Positions 1-7,499 of a stretch of DNA of 64,000 bases are shown piece after piece. The position numbers and the translations under genes were made by a program. Location of the stretch: the NCBI GenBank assembly GCA_052379645.1, contig JBQSYU010000009.1; one strand, written 5' to 3'. The DNA comes from Arthrobacter_H sp030452125. Lineage in GTDB: Bacteria > Actinomycetota > Actinomycetes > Actinomycetales > Micrococcaceae. Position 1 is the stretch's first letter, and each line of letters opens with the position of its first letter. Under the pieces are notes generated by a model. It was given only the letters and a program-made list of their open reading frames with translations. It did not search any database and was not told the origin of the DNA.

Positions 1-9
1 CCCGCGCGT

Positions 10-42
10 GGCGCACCCCCCCCCCCCGCCTGTGTGTGCGCC
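10..42 (-). terminator. Hairpin with 12-C run downstream of metI
   Basis: A 7-bp perfect inverted repeat (GGCGCAC at 10-16, GTGCGCC at 36-42) encloses a run of twelve C (16-27) and a TG repeat. It starts 9 bases beyond the metI stop in the direction of transcription, so it may terminate the metQNI operon. There is no T-tract, and the homopolymer makes the exact sequence here the least certain of the window. Confidence 0.35.
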
Positions 43-50
43 GGGAGTGC

Positions 51-710
51 TCAGCGGTGCAGCATGCGCTTGGCCAGGGCATTGCCCAACAGCTGGGCCA
101 GTTGGACGATCACGACGATGACGCCCACGGCCAGCAGGGTGACCGCATAGTTGAACTGCTGGTAGCCGTAGGTGATGGCCAGGTCGCCCAGGCCACCGCC
201 GCCGATGTATCCGGCCACGGCGGACATGTCCACGACCCCGATGAAGATGAACGTATAGCCCAGCACCAGCGGCGCGATCGATTCGCGCAGGACGACGTCG
301 AAGAGCACCCTGCTACGGCTGGAACCCATGGCCCGGGCCGCCTCGACGACTCCGGGATCGACCCCGACGAGGTTCTGTTCCACGATGCGCCCCAGGACCA
401 CGGCGGTCATCAGGGTCATGGGGAAGATCGCCGCATTGGTGCCGATGGAGGTGCCGATGACCTGTAGGGTCCACGGACCGACCAGGGAGATGAAGATGAT
501 GAACGGGATCGGCCGGACCAGGTTGATCACGAAGTTCAGCACGTTGAACACCACGGTGTTGGCCAGGATGTTCCCCGGCCGGGTGGCGTAGAGCAGGATG
601 CCGATCAGCAGCCCCAGGATCCCGCCGAGGACCATGGTGATGATGACCATGTAGAGGGTCTGTTCGATGGATGAGACCAATAGCGGTCCGAGGGTGCCCC
701 ATTCGATCAT
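51..710 (-). CDS. metI: Methionine ABC transporter permease MetI
   Basis: Membrane subunit of the MetNIQ importer, which takes up methionine at the expense of ATP hydrolysed by MetN. The 219-residue product has about five hydrophobic segments and the cytoplasmic EAA loop (EAARAMGSSRSRVLFDVVL, near residues 123-141) that docks on the ATPase; the length is close to the 217 residues of E. coli MetI. The ATG at 710 was chosen because it overlaps the metN stop by four bases (ATGA), which implies translational coupling; an in-frame start 16 codons upstream would extend into metN. It is the last gene of the metQ-metN-metI operon. The family is clear; the substrate is inferred from the neighbours, since D-methionine and related amino acids use the same family. 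Confidence 0.93.
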   Translation of the reverse strand: MIEWGTLGPLLVSSIEQTLYMVIITMVLGGILGLLIGILLYATRPGNILANTVVFNVLNFVINLVRPIPFIIFISLVGPWTLQVIGTSIGTNAAIFPMTLMTAVVLGRIVEQNLVGVDPGVVEAARAMGSSRSRVLFDVVLRESIAPLVLGYTFIFIGVVDMSAVAGYIGGGGLGDLAITYGYQQFNYAVTLLAVGVIVVIVQLAQLLGNALAKRMLHR

Positions 711-1801
711 TGCTTCGCTCCTTCGGCCTCGGGGCCGGCCGGGGTCGACGCGGGCCATTGCTGGACGGTGGTGATCTTCGACAGGCCTTCGACGACGGCA
801 TCGACATCGGCCTCGGGTCCTTCCAGGACGTACGTCAGGGACCCGAAGGGGCGTTGGGCGATTTCGGTGACGGAACCGTAGACCACCGAATCATGGACCG
901 CCGGATAGGAGGCCAGGAGCGAGGAGATCTCCCGTTGGTTGGTTCCGGCCCCGGCCCCGGGGGCCTCGGAGATCGTGATGCTGACCAGGCGTCCCGGATG
1001 CAGCACCTGCAGGCGGGCCACGGTTTCTGGGCTGGGCCGGTCGGCGATGGTGCTGCTGATGAACTTCTGCGTGGCCGGGTTCTCCGGGAAGGCGAAGACG
1101 TCGTAGACGGGGCCGTGTTCGAGCAGGGCGCCTTGTTCCATGACGGCCACGTGGTCGCAGATCGAGCGGACGACGTGCATTTCATGGGTGATGACCACGA
1201 TGGTGGTGCCGAACTCCTCGTTGACCCGTTTGAGCAGGGCCAACACCTCGGTGGTTGTTTCGGGGTCCAGCGCACTGGTGGCCTCGTCGGCCAGCAGGAG
1301 CTCCGGGTTGGTGGCCAGGGCCCGGGCAATGCCCACGCGCTGCTTCTGACCGCCGGAGAGCTGGCTGGGGAACTGCCTGGCCTTCTCGGAGATCCCGACG
1401 AATTCCAATAATTCGGCGACCCGGGCCACGCGTTGCTCCTTCGGCCAGCCGGCGACGATGAGCGGGTACTCGACGTTCTTGGCCACCGAGCGCGAGGTGA
1501 AGAGGTTGAACTGCTGGAAGATCATGCCGATGCCGCCGCGCAACCCCCGCAGATCCTTCTCGTTCATGCCGGTGAGTTCTCGTCCGTTGACGTCCAGGCT
1601 GCCTCCGGTGGGCAGCTCCAGGGCGTTGATCAGACGGACCAGGGTGCTTTTTCCCGCCCCGGAGTAGCCGATGACCCCGGTGATGGAGCCCTGCTGGATA
1701 TCGAAGGTGATGTCTCGGAGCGCGTGGACGGGGGTACCCTTGGCGGCGCCGCGGCCCGGGTAGGCCTTGGAGACCTGGCGGAAACTGACGATGGATGGCA
1801 T
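707..1801 (-). CDS. metN: Methionine ABC transporter ATP-binding protein MetN
   Basis: Cytoplasmic ATPase that drives methionine import with MetI and the lipoprotein MetQ. The 364-residue product shows Walker A GYSGAGKS (residues 45-52), the ABC signature LSGGQKQR (near 149), Walker B LLLADEATSALD and the switch His (VITHEM). After about residue 280 a C-terminal NIL domain is expected; in the family it binds methionine and inhibits transport when the internal pool is high. The start at 1801 has a GAAAGGA Shine-Dalgarno about 7 bases upstream. It follows metQ after 115 bases that contain a strong hairpin and overlaps metI by four bases. Confidence 0.95.
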   Translation of the reverse strand: MPSIVSFRQVSKAYPGRGAAKGTPVHALRDITFDIQQGSITGVIGYSGAGKSTLVRLINALELPTGGSLDVNGRELTGMNEKDLRGLRGGIGMIFQQFNLFTSRSVAKNVEYPLIVAGWPKEQRVARVAELLEFVGISEKARQFPSQLSGGQKQRVGIARALATNPELLLADEATSALDPETTTEVLALLKRVNEEFGTTIVVITHEMHVVRSICDHVAVMEQGALLEHGPVYDVFAFPENPATQKFISSTIADRPSPETVARLQVLHPGRLVSITISEAPGAGAGTNQREISSLLASYPAVHDSVVYGSVTEIAQRPFGSLTYVLEGPEADVDAVVEGLSKITTVQQWPASTPAGPEAEGAKQ

Positions 1802-1850
1802 CGCAGGTCCTTTCTCGCGGAGGATGATGGCGGGGCCCTCGAAGCCATGC

Positions 1851-1885
1851 CGGCTGCGGCCCCGGGGTGTCCGGTGCCGCAGCCG
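1851..1885 (-). terminator. Intercistronic hairpin between metQ and metN
   Basis: A perfect 10-bp stem (CGGCTGCGGC at 1851-1860, GCCGCAGCCG at 1876-1885) with a 15-base loop lies in the 115-base gap between metQ and metN. There is no T-tract. It may be a partial terminator or a 3' stabiliser giving more MetQ than MetN/MetI; this role is inferred. Confidence 0.5.
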
Positions 1886-1916
1886 TGCTGACTCGGTTCG
1901 AAGGGGGGCCGGGGGA

Positions 1917-2825
1917 CTACTGGGAATCGGCCTTCATGTTCTCCTCGATGGTCGCCAGGGCGGACTGCAGGTCCTCACCGCTGTTCTCCCTGAATACGCC
2001 ACCGGTGCCCAGATCCTTCTTGATCGCCTCGACGACCTCGGGGTCGTGGTAGAGCTTGGCGACCTCGAGCAGCGTGGGGTTCGTCTTGTCGGCATCGCGG
2101 GCGACGAACGCATTGATGTACGGCTTCGTCGAGTCCGCCTCCGGATCGTCCTGGGCGATGATGTCGTCATCGCTGAGGTCCGCTGCCGCAGCGTAGTTGT
2201 TGTTCACGACGGCACCGGCCAACGAGTCCAGGTTCTGTGCGGTCATCTTGGCATCGACGGTGACCACCTTGACCTTGGAGGCTGCCGTGTCCACATCGGT
2301 CGGGGTCGACGTGGAATCGGCGCCGCCCTCGACCTCCACGAGTCCCGCGGCCTCCAACACGATCAGCGAACGGGCCAGGTTCACCGGGTCGTTCGGAATG
2401 GCGATCTCCGATCCCTTCGGGATCTCCTCGGTGGAGGAGTACTGCGTGGAGTACAACGGCAGCGGGTAGACGGCAGTGCCCCCGATGGGCTGCAGATCCT
2501 TGTCGTTCTTCGTGTTGTAGGTGGCCAGGTACTGCAGATGCTGGAACTCGTTGAGATCCAGTTGTTTCTGGTCCAAGGCCGGGTTGGGCTGGTTGTAGTC
2601 GGAGAAGTTCTTGAACTCGACGTCCACGCCAGTCTCTTCCTTCACGACCTTCTTGTAGACCTGCCAGTAGGGCTCGGCGCCGTCGGCCACACCGATGGTC
2701 ACCGTCGTGATGTCATCCGGCAGACTGGACGATGCTTCGGAGGTTCCGCCGCAGGCGCTCAACCCGAGGGCGGTCACCGCCGCGAGGGCTGCAAATTTCG
2801 CAAGGGGCAACTGGAATTTAGGCAT
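1917..2825 (-). CDS. metQ: Methionine-binding lipoprotein MetQ
   Basis: Extracytoplasmic substrate-binding lipoprotein that captures methionine and delivers it to MetI/MetN. The 302-residue product begins with a lipoprotein signal peptide: basic N-region, hydrophobic core and lipobox LSAC with the lipidated Cys at residue 25. The mature part matches the NlpA/MetQ family (for example ITTVTIGVADGAEPYWQV and NDPVNLARSLIVLEAAGL). The ATG at 2825 was chosen because it puts the signal peptide at the N-terminus and has GGAAAG 9 bases upstream; the longer frame adds 18 residues without a signal sequence. It is the first gene of the operon. Confidence 0.93.
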   Translation of the reverse strand: MPKFQLPLAKFAALAAVTALGLSACGGTSEASSSLPDDITTVTIGVADGAEPYWQVYKKVVKEETGVDVEFKNFSDYNQPNPALDQKQLDLNEFQHLQYLATYNTKNDKDLQPIGGTAVYPLPLYSTQYSSTEEIPKGSEIAIPNDPVNLARSLIVLEAAGLVEVEGGADSTSTPTDVDTAASKVKVVTVDAKMTAQNLDSLAGAVVNNNYAAAADLSDDDIIAQDDPEADSTKPYINAFVARDADKTNPTLLEVAKLYHDPEVVEAIKKDLGTGGVFRENSGEDLQSALATIEENMKADSQ

Positions 2826-3114
2826 ACAGGGGTTCTTTCCGGCTGGAAGTGAACGGTGTCCCGAAATGGACACCAACAATCGAATGAATCCATTTGATCA
2901 ACCCCTGCGTGCTTCACGAAATCGAATTCACATATCGAAATATTGGGTCCTGGCGAAGAAACTTCACGAGAATGCGGTTTTGGTCCGAGCCCATGCGATA
3001 TGAACCCGACGCGCTCTAAGAACGGCCCCATCCGTCCGGCGACGCCCACTTCCGGAAAATTAAGTGATATGTCCCACTATGGGATCGTGCGCCGGCCCCG
3101 CTGGTCCGGCCACC
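2826..3114 (-). promoter_or_regulatory. AT-richer upstream region of metQ with repeats
   Basis: About 290 bases without a convincing gene, markedly richer in A/T than the coding DNA around it. Read on the plus strand it holds three copies of ATCGAA (2879, 2921, 2934), two copies of CTTCACGA exactly 50 bases apart (2912 and 2962), and a 7-bp hairpin GGTGTCC/GGACACC (2855-2874) about 30 bases upstream of the metQ start. These could be binding sites for a methionine regulator and a leader hairpin. I see no core of a SAM riboswitch and no McbR-like TAGAC-N6-GTCTA site, and I could not fix the -35/-10. Confidence 0.4.
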
Positions 3115-3141
3115 GACCCCCTGACTGGGGGTCAGCGGACC
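3103..3141 (-). terminator. Terminator hairpin of the exonuclease gene
   Basis: Nested stem: GACCCCC (3115-3121) pairs with GGGGGTC (3127-3133) across a 5-base loop, and outside it GGTCCG (3103-3108) pairs with CGGACC (3136-3141). The inner arm ends inside the stop codon of the minus-strand exonuclease gene. It is very GC-rich and lacks a T-tract. Confidence 0.5.
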
Positions 3142-3812
3142 GGCCAGGTGCCGTCCACGACCGCCGTCGGATCCTTGCGGCGGAAGAATTCCTGCAGGCT
3201 CGCGGCCTGCTCGGCAGCCCATCCGATCAGCAACCGGTGCAGCTCGGCGGGATCCACGGACAGGACCCGTGCGTACTTCGCGACCTGGGCATCGGCCACC
3301 CCAACGGTCGCCGCCGCGTCGGCGGCCGAGGAGTGGGCGTTGTTCAACGGGATGCCATAGTGCTCGCACATCGCCGTGAGCGTGCGCTTGCCCCGACGGT
3401 ACTTATCGACATGCTTGTCGATGATGAACGGATCGATCACCGGGGCCGGCTCCAGGGCGGGAACCCCCTGGCGTTCCGATTCCCGGGCCAGGACGGTGAA
3501 GTCATATCCGGCATTGAAGGCCAGCACCGGCATGGTCTGGAACAAGTCGCGCAGATGAGCGGAAATCTCGGCGATGGCAGTGGCGGGATCCTGCCCGGAG
3601 GCAACGGCCTGCTCCGTGCTCACCCCGTGCACTGCGGCGGCCTCCTCGGGGATCGGCACTCCGGGGTTCACGAGCCACTCCCGGTGGTTGATGATCTCCT
3701 GCCGGCCATTGACGATCACGACGGAGGCGGTCACGATGCGTGCCTCCTGCGGATCCTTGCCGGTGGTCTCGAGGTCGAATGCTGCGCGGGGGAGCTCATG
3801 CCAGTTATCCAT
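3132..3812 (-). CDS. DEDDh 3'-5' exonuclease, DnaQ/epsilon-like
   Basis: Probable stand-alone 3'-5' exonuclease of the DNA polymerase III epsilon superfamily, acting on DNA or RNA ends with two metal ions. The 226-residue product carries ExoI FDLETTG (Asp/Glu near residues 13-15), ExoII AFNAGYDF (near 99) and an ExoIII His-Asp pair in HSSAADAAATV (near 170), so it belongs to the DEDDh subgroup. It is divergent from the alkyltransferase-like gene in 58 bases. There is no Shine-Dalgarno; TACCGT (plus-strand 3819-3824) ends 6 bases before the ATG, as in leaderless genes. A role in repair is suggested by the neighbours only; the protein could equally be a general exonuclease or RNase. Confidence 0.85.
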   Translation of the reverse strand: MDNWHELPRAAFDLETTGKDPQEARIVTASVVIVNGRQEIINHREWLVNPGVPIPEEAAAVHGVSTEQAVASGQDPATAIAEISAHLRDLFQTMPVLAFNAGYDFTVLARESERQGVPALEPAPVIDPFIIDKHVDKYRRGKRTLTAMCEHYGIPLNNAHSSAADAAATVGVADAQVAKYARVLSVDPAELHRLLIGWAAEQAASLQEFFRRKDPTAVVDGTWPVR

Positions 3813-3818
3813 GTCCCC

Positions 3819-3864
3819 ACGGTATCGTCAGCTGCCGACGATATGGCGCCGGCCCGCCTAAACT
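3819..3864. promoter_or_regulatory. Divergent leaderless promoters (exonuclease / ATL)
   Basis: Two -10-like hexamers face away from each other: TACCGT on the minus strand (3819-3824) and TAAACT on the plus strand (3859-3864). Each is followed by exactly six bases and then the ATG (3812 and 3871), and neither gene has a Shine-Dalgarno. No good -35 is visible. Between them lies a TCGTC/GACGA inverted repeat. Confidence 0.5.
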
Positions 3865-3870
3865 GGAACC

Positions 3871-4257
3871 ATGTCAGCCGAATATGCCCGGGCCGTCCAT
3901 CGGCTGGCCTGTCACATCCCTGCGGGGGCCGTGCTGACCTACGGGGACATTGCCGAGCTGCTCGGCGCCGGTGGCCCCCGTCAGGTCGGCGCCGCGATGG
4001 CCCGGTCCGACGGCGCCCTGCCCTGGTGGCGGGTGCTGCGCGCCGACGGAACCCTGCCGGCCGATCTGCAGGCCAGGGCCATCCCGCACTGGATCGACGA
4101 ATCGATCCCGCTTCGCCACGGACGGGTCCGCGTCCCGGTGGCCCGCTGGCAACCCGACGAGGAGGCCTTCGCGCTCCTCGACGAAGTCGCCGCGGTCCTG
4201 GCGTCGGCGACCGTCGTGGAGGAGGCCGCGCCAAAGCGACGGGGGCGCATGCTCTGA
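3871..4257 (+). CDS. Alkyltransferase-like protein (MGMT DNA-binding domain, no active Cys)
   Basis: Alkyltransferase-like (ATL) protein: the helix-turn-helix DNA-binding domain of O6-methylguanine methyltransferases without methyl-transfer activity. Family members flip out O6-alkylguanine and hand the lesion to other repair systems. The 128-residue product keeps the wing and helix (IPAGAVLTYGDIAELLG), the arginine-finger region (GPRQVGAAMARSDGALPWWRV) and the following DG turn, but PCHR of the active enzymes reads PWWR, so the methyl-accepting Cys is Trp; E. coli YbaZ has PWHR. The start at 3871 is leaderless-like. The stop TGA (4255-4257) shares its last base with the ATG of the next gene, so the ATL is translationally coupled to the AdnA/AdnB motor-nuclease genes. 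Confidence 0.85.
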   Translation: MSAEYARAVHRLACHIPAGAVLTYGDIAELLGAGGPRQVGAAMARSDGALPWWRVLRADGTLPADLQARAIPHWIDESIPLRHGRVRVPVARWQPDEEAFALLDEVAAVLASATVVEEAAPKRRGRML

Positions 4258-7200
4258 TGGAGTCCATGGAAACCGTCGAGGACACCGCAGAAAGTTCCCG
4301 GCAACGCCTCCGTGAGCTGGTCCCCGGCCACGGCCCGGTGCTTGTCCTGGGAGCACCGGGGACCGGGAAGAGCACGGCGTTGCTCGACGTCGTCGTGCGC
4401 AGGCTCGCCGCCGGGCACCGGCCCGAACACCTCCTGGCCATCGCCCCGTCCCGGTCCGCGGCAGCCGATCTGCGCGATCGGCTCTCGGCAGCGACGGATA
4501 CGACGTTTTCCGAACCTGCGGTACGCACCTGGGCGGCCTACGCCTTCGATCTCATCCGCAGGGCCCGGCTGCTGGGGTACCTGCCCGCCGTCGAGCGCCC
4601 CCCACGGCTGCTCTCCGGCCCCGAACAGGACACCCTGATCGCCCAGTTGCTGGCGGGGCATGCCGACGGCATCACCGCGGGCCCCGCCTGGCCGGAGTCG
4701 CTGGGCGAAGCCATCGGGACCCGCGGATTCCGCAAGGAGATCCGTGAACTCTTCGACCGGCTGGCCGAATACGGGGTGGAGGCCGGGGACCTGGAGGAAC
4801 TGGGGGAACGCTGCCTGCGGCCCGAATGGACCGCCTCCGCCGCGCTCTACCAGGAATACCGTGACCTGCTCGACCTCGGCTCCAGCGAGGCCTTCGACCC
4901 GGCAGGGCTGATCACCGCCGCCGCCGACCTGCTCGAGGACCATGAGGAACTCCTCGAGGAGGAATGCCAGCGCCTGTCCTTGATCGTGGTGGACGACCTG
5001 CAGGAGGCCAACCCCGCCCAGCACCGGCTGCTGCGGTTGCTGGCCGCCGGGCGTGACCTGCTGGCCTTCGCCGCCCCGGATAATGCCGTCCTGGGGTTCC
5101 GGGGCGCGCGTCCCGACTTGCTGGGCCGGTTCGAAGGCGATTACGGAACCGATAGGAACCCCGCCGAGCGGATCGAACTGGGGACCTCATGGAGGATGAA
5201 CCCGGCGATCGCCGAGGCCTGGACGCGGGTGGCCGGACGCATCCCGGTCACCACGGGCCACTCGGGGCGCCGACTCGTGGAGCGCCCGCAGGCGCCGACC
5301 GGAGACGACGAGCGGGAAGCGGTGGAAGTCCATCTGGTCGAATCACCCGTCCACGAGCTACGGCTGGTGACCCAGCGGCTCCTGGAAGAACACCTGATGC
5401 GCGGCCGGTCCCTGGACTCGATGGCCGTCATCGTCCGCAATGGTGGTCTGGTCGCCGAGGTTTCCCGTCATCTGGCGAGCCAGGGCATTGCCGTGGACGT
5501 CCCGCAGGCGGAGGTGCCGTTGCGGGAGGAACCGGCGGTGCGCCCGTTGCTGACCCTCCTGCGCGTGGCCTTGGACACGGCGGGGGGTCCCGACGGGAGC
5601 GAAGGAACCGGGGAGCCGGCCCCGGAACCGGCGGCATACCTTCCGGATGCCGGGGTCGTCGAGGCCCTGCTCTCCTCGCGCTACGGGGCCTCCACCGCCT
5701 TGGACATCCGTCGGCTCCGACAAGTCCTGCGCCGCCGCGAACGCGTGGCCGGAGGACGACGCTCCAGCACCGAACTACTGCGCGGGATCTTCACCGATCC
5801 GCAGGCCCTCGGCGGCCTGGGCCGGGAAGGTCGCGGCGCCGAACGACTGGGACGGATGCTCACCGCGCTGGTCGCCGAACTCGCGGTACCCACCGCCAAC
5901 GCCGAGACCGCCCTCTGGGCCCTGTGGTCGGCCTCCGGAATGGAAAACACCTGGCGTCAGGCCGCCCTGGATGGCGGGGCCGCGGGGGCCCGGGCCGATC
6001 ATGATCTCGACGCGTTGATGGCGCTGTTCCAGGCCGCGGAACGTTTCGTGGACCAGCTTCCCGGCTCGACGGTTGGCCAGTTCGCCGATCACGTGCTCAG
6101 CCAGGAACTGCCGATGGACACCCTGGCCTCCCGCGGGGGCAACGGCGCCTCCGTCGCGGTGACCACCCCCGCCGGTGCGGTCGGCCACGAATGGGATCTG
6201 GTACTGGTGCCCGGACTTCAGGAGGGGATCTGGCCCAATACGCGCCTTCGGGGGGAACTGCTGGGCAGCAGCGCCCTGGCCGATGTCATCGAACACGGAC
6301 CGGCCATCCTGCGCCAGCGTGACCCTGCCACCCGATTGAAGGCCACCCGGGCCGACGAACTGCGCACCTTCGCCAGTGCGCTATCCCGCGCCCGGGACGG
6401 ATTGGTGTGCCTCGGGGTCGCTTCCGAGGACCAGCAACCCTCCCAGTTCCTGGATCTGGTCCTGCCCTGGACCTCCCAGGAAACCCCGCGACCGATCACC
6501 GCGGTGCCGCGTGAACGCACGTTGGCCTCCCTGGTCGCCTTGTTGCGCCAGCGTCTGGAAGCCGGCAGCACCGCCACGGACCCGGGACCGGCAGCCATCG
6601 ACGCGGCAGCCGTCCTGGCCCGATTGGCGGATCAGCCCGAACACGTCCGCGGAGCAGCCCCCGCCCAGTGGTGGGGGCTCAAGCCGGCGAGCACCGACGC
6701 CCCGGTGAACCCCGAGGGCGAGCCGGTCCGGGTCTCACCCTCGCGGGTCCAGGCTGCCTTGGAATCCCCGCTCGACTGGTTCGTCCAGGCCGCGGGCGGG
6801 GAACCGGCGACGGATCTGGCCCGCAGTCTGGGGACCCTGGTGCATGCGATCGCCGAGGACCTGCCGGCCGCCACCGGGAACGAATACCTGGAGGAACTGG
6901 ATCGCCGCTGGCCGGATCTGGATCTGCCCTCGAACTGGGAAACCGCGAAGGACCACGAGCGGGCCGAAACGATGCTGCGCAAACTCGCCCAATACGCGAT
7001 CCTCATGCGGAGCCATGACCGCACGCTGCTGGCCAGGGAGCAGTCCTTCGACGTCGAAATCGCCGATGCAGAGATCACCGTCCGGCTGCGCGGGGTCATC
7101 GATCGGCTGGAGGTCGACGCGGACGGCCGCGCCTACGTGATCGACCTCAAAACCGGGAAATCCGCGCCGACGAAGGCCGACGTCGAACGCAACCCCCAAC

Positions 7201-7499
7201 TGGGCAGCTACCAGGCCGCCGTGTTGGCCGGGGGGTTGGGCGCGGAGCTGCCCCAGCAGCCCGGCGGCGCCGCCCTGGTCCAGTTGGGTACCACGACCAA
7301 GAGCCCGGGGGAGCAAGCCCAGGACCCCGTCGGCGCCGAGGACTGGGCCACCCCACTGGTACTGAGCGCCGCCCGGTTGATGGCCGGCAACGAATTCCAC
7401 ACCCGGCACGACCCCTCCAAGGCGGGGCGCAGCGGCAGCGGCTGCCGGCTGCCGGCCGTGTGTCCCTTATGTGATGAAGGACGGCAGGTCACCGAATGA
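4257..7499 (+). CDS. adnA: AdnA-like UvrD/RecB motor-nuclease subunit
   Basis: Probable AdnA subunit of the AdnAB helicase-nuclease that resects double-strand breaks in actinobacteria. The 1080-residue product has Walker A GAPGTGKS near residue 32, a UvrD-like motor whose motif II reads VVDDLQEA (DDLQ rather than DEYQ), motif SWRMNPAI, and a C-terminal RecB-like nuclease with GVIDRLE and DLKTGK. Of the Fe-S ligands expected in this nuclease family only two are in place: the N-terminal Cys is Ser (ALESPLDWF) and the first Cys of C-x2-C-x5-C is Gly (GSGCRLPAVC). The start ATG overlaps the ATL stop by one base; the open frame extends far upstream, but without a plausible start. The next gene overlaps by four bases. 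Assignment to AdnA rather than AdnB follows gene order and the motor motifs. Confidence 0.85.
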   Translation: MESMETVEDTAESSRQRLRELVPGHGPVLVLGAPGTGKSTALLDVVVRRLAAGHRPEHLLAIAPSRSAAADLRDRLSAATDTTFSEPAVRTWAAYAFDLIRRARLLGYLPAVERPPRLLSGPEQDTLIAQLLAGHADGITAGPAWPESLGEAIGTRGFRKEIRELFDRLAEYGVEAGDLEELGERCLRPEWTASAALYQEYRDLLDLGSSEAFDPAGLITAAADLLEDHEELLEEECQRLSLIVVDDLQEANPAQHRLLRLLAAGRDLLAFAAPDNAVLGFRGARPDLLGRFEGDYGTDRNPAERIELGTSWRMNPAIAEAWTRVAGRIPVTTGHSGRRLVERPQAPTGDDEREAVEVHLVESPVHELRLVTQRLLEEHLMRGRSLDSMAVIVRNGGLVAEVSRHLASQGIAVDVPQAEVPLREEPAVRPLLTLLRVALDTAGGPDGSEGTGEPAPEPAAYLPDAGVVEALLSSRYGASTALDIRRLRQVLRRRERVAGGRRSSTELLRGIFTDPQALGGLGREGRGAERLGRMLTALVAELAVPTANAETALWALWSASGMENTWRQAALDGGAAGARADHDLDALMALFQAAERFVDQLPGSTVGQFADHVLSQELPMDTLASRGGNGASVAVTTPAGAVGHEWDLVLVPGLQEGIWPNTRLRGELLGSSALADVIEHGPAILRQRDPATRLKATRADELRTFASALSRARDGLVCLGVASEDQQPSQFLDLVLPWTSQETPRPITAVPRERTLASLVALLRQRLEAGSTATDPGPAAIDAAAVLARLADQPEHVRGAAPAQWWGLKPASTDAPVNPEGEPVRVSPSRVQAALESPLDWFVQAAGGEPATDLARSLGTLVHAIAEDLPAATGNEYLEELDRRWPDLDLPSNWETAKDHERAETMLRKLAQYAILMRSHDRTLLAREQSFDVEIADAEITVRLRGVIDRLEVDADGRAYVIDLKTGKSAPTKADVERNPQLGSYQAAVLAGGLGAELPQQPGGAALVQLGTTTKSPGEQAQDPVGAEDWATPLVLSAARLMAGNEFHTRHDPSKAGRSGSGCRLPAVCPLCDEGRQVTE

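Noticed and set aside
2826..3070. SAM riboswitch before metQ
   Set aside because: No conserved core or P1-P4 arrangement of a SAM riboswitch was seen; only short repeats and one hairpin.
2943..4256. N-terminal extension of the AdnA frame by 438 codons
   Set aside because: It overlaps the exonuclease and ATL genes in other frames, and homology starts at the ATG at 4257.
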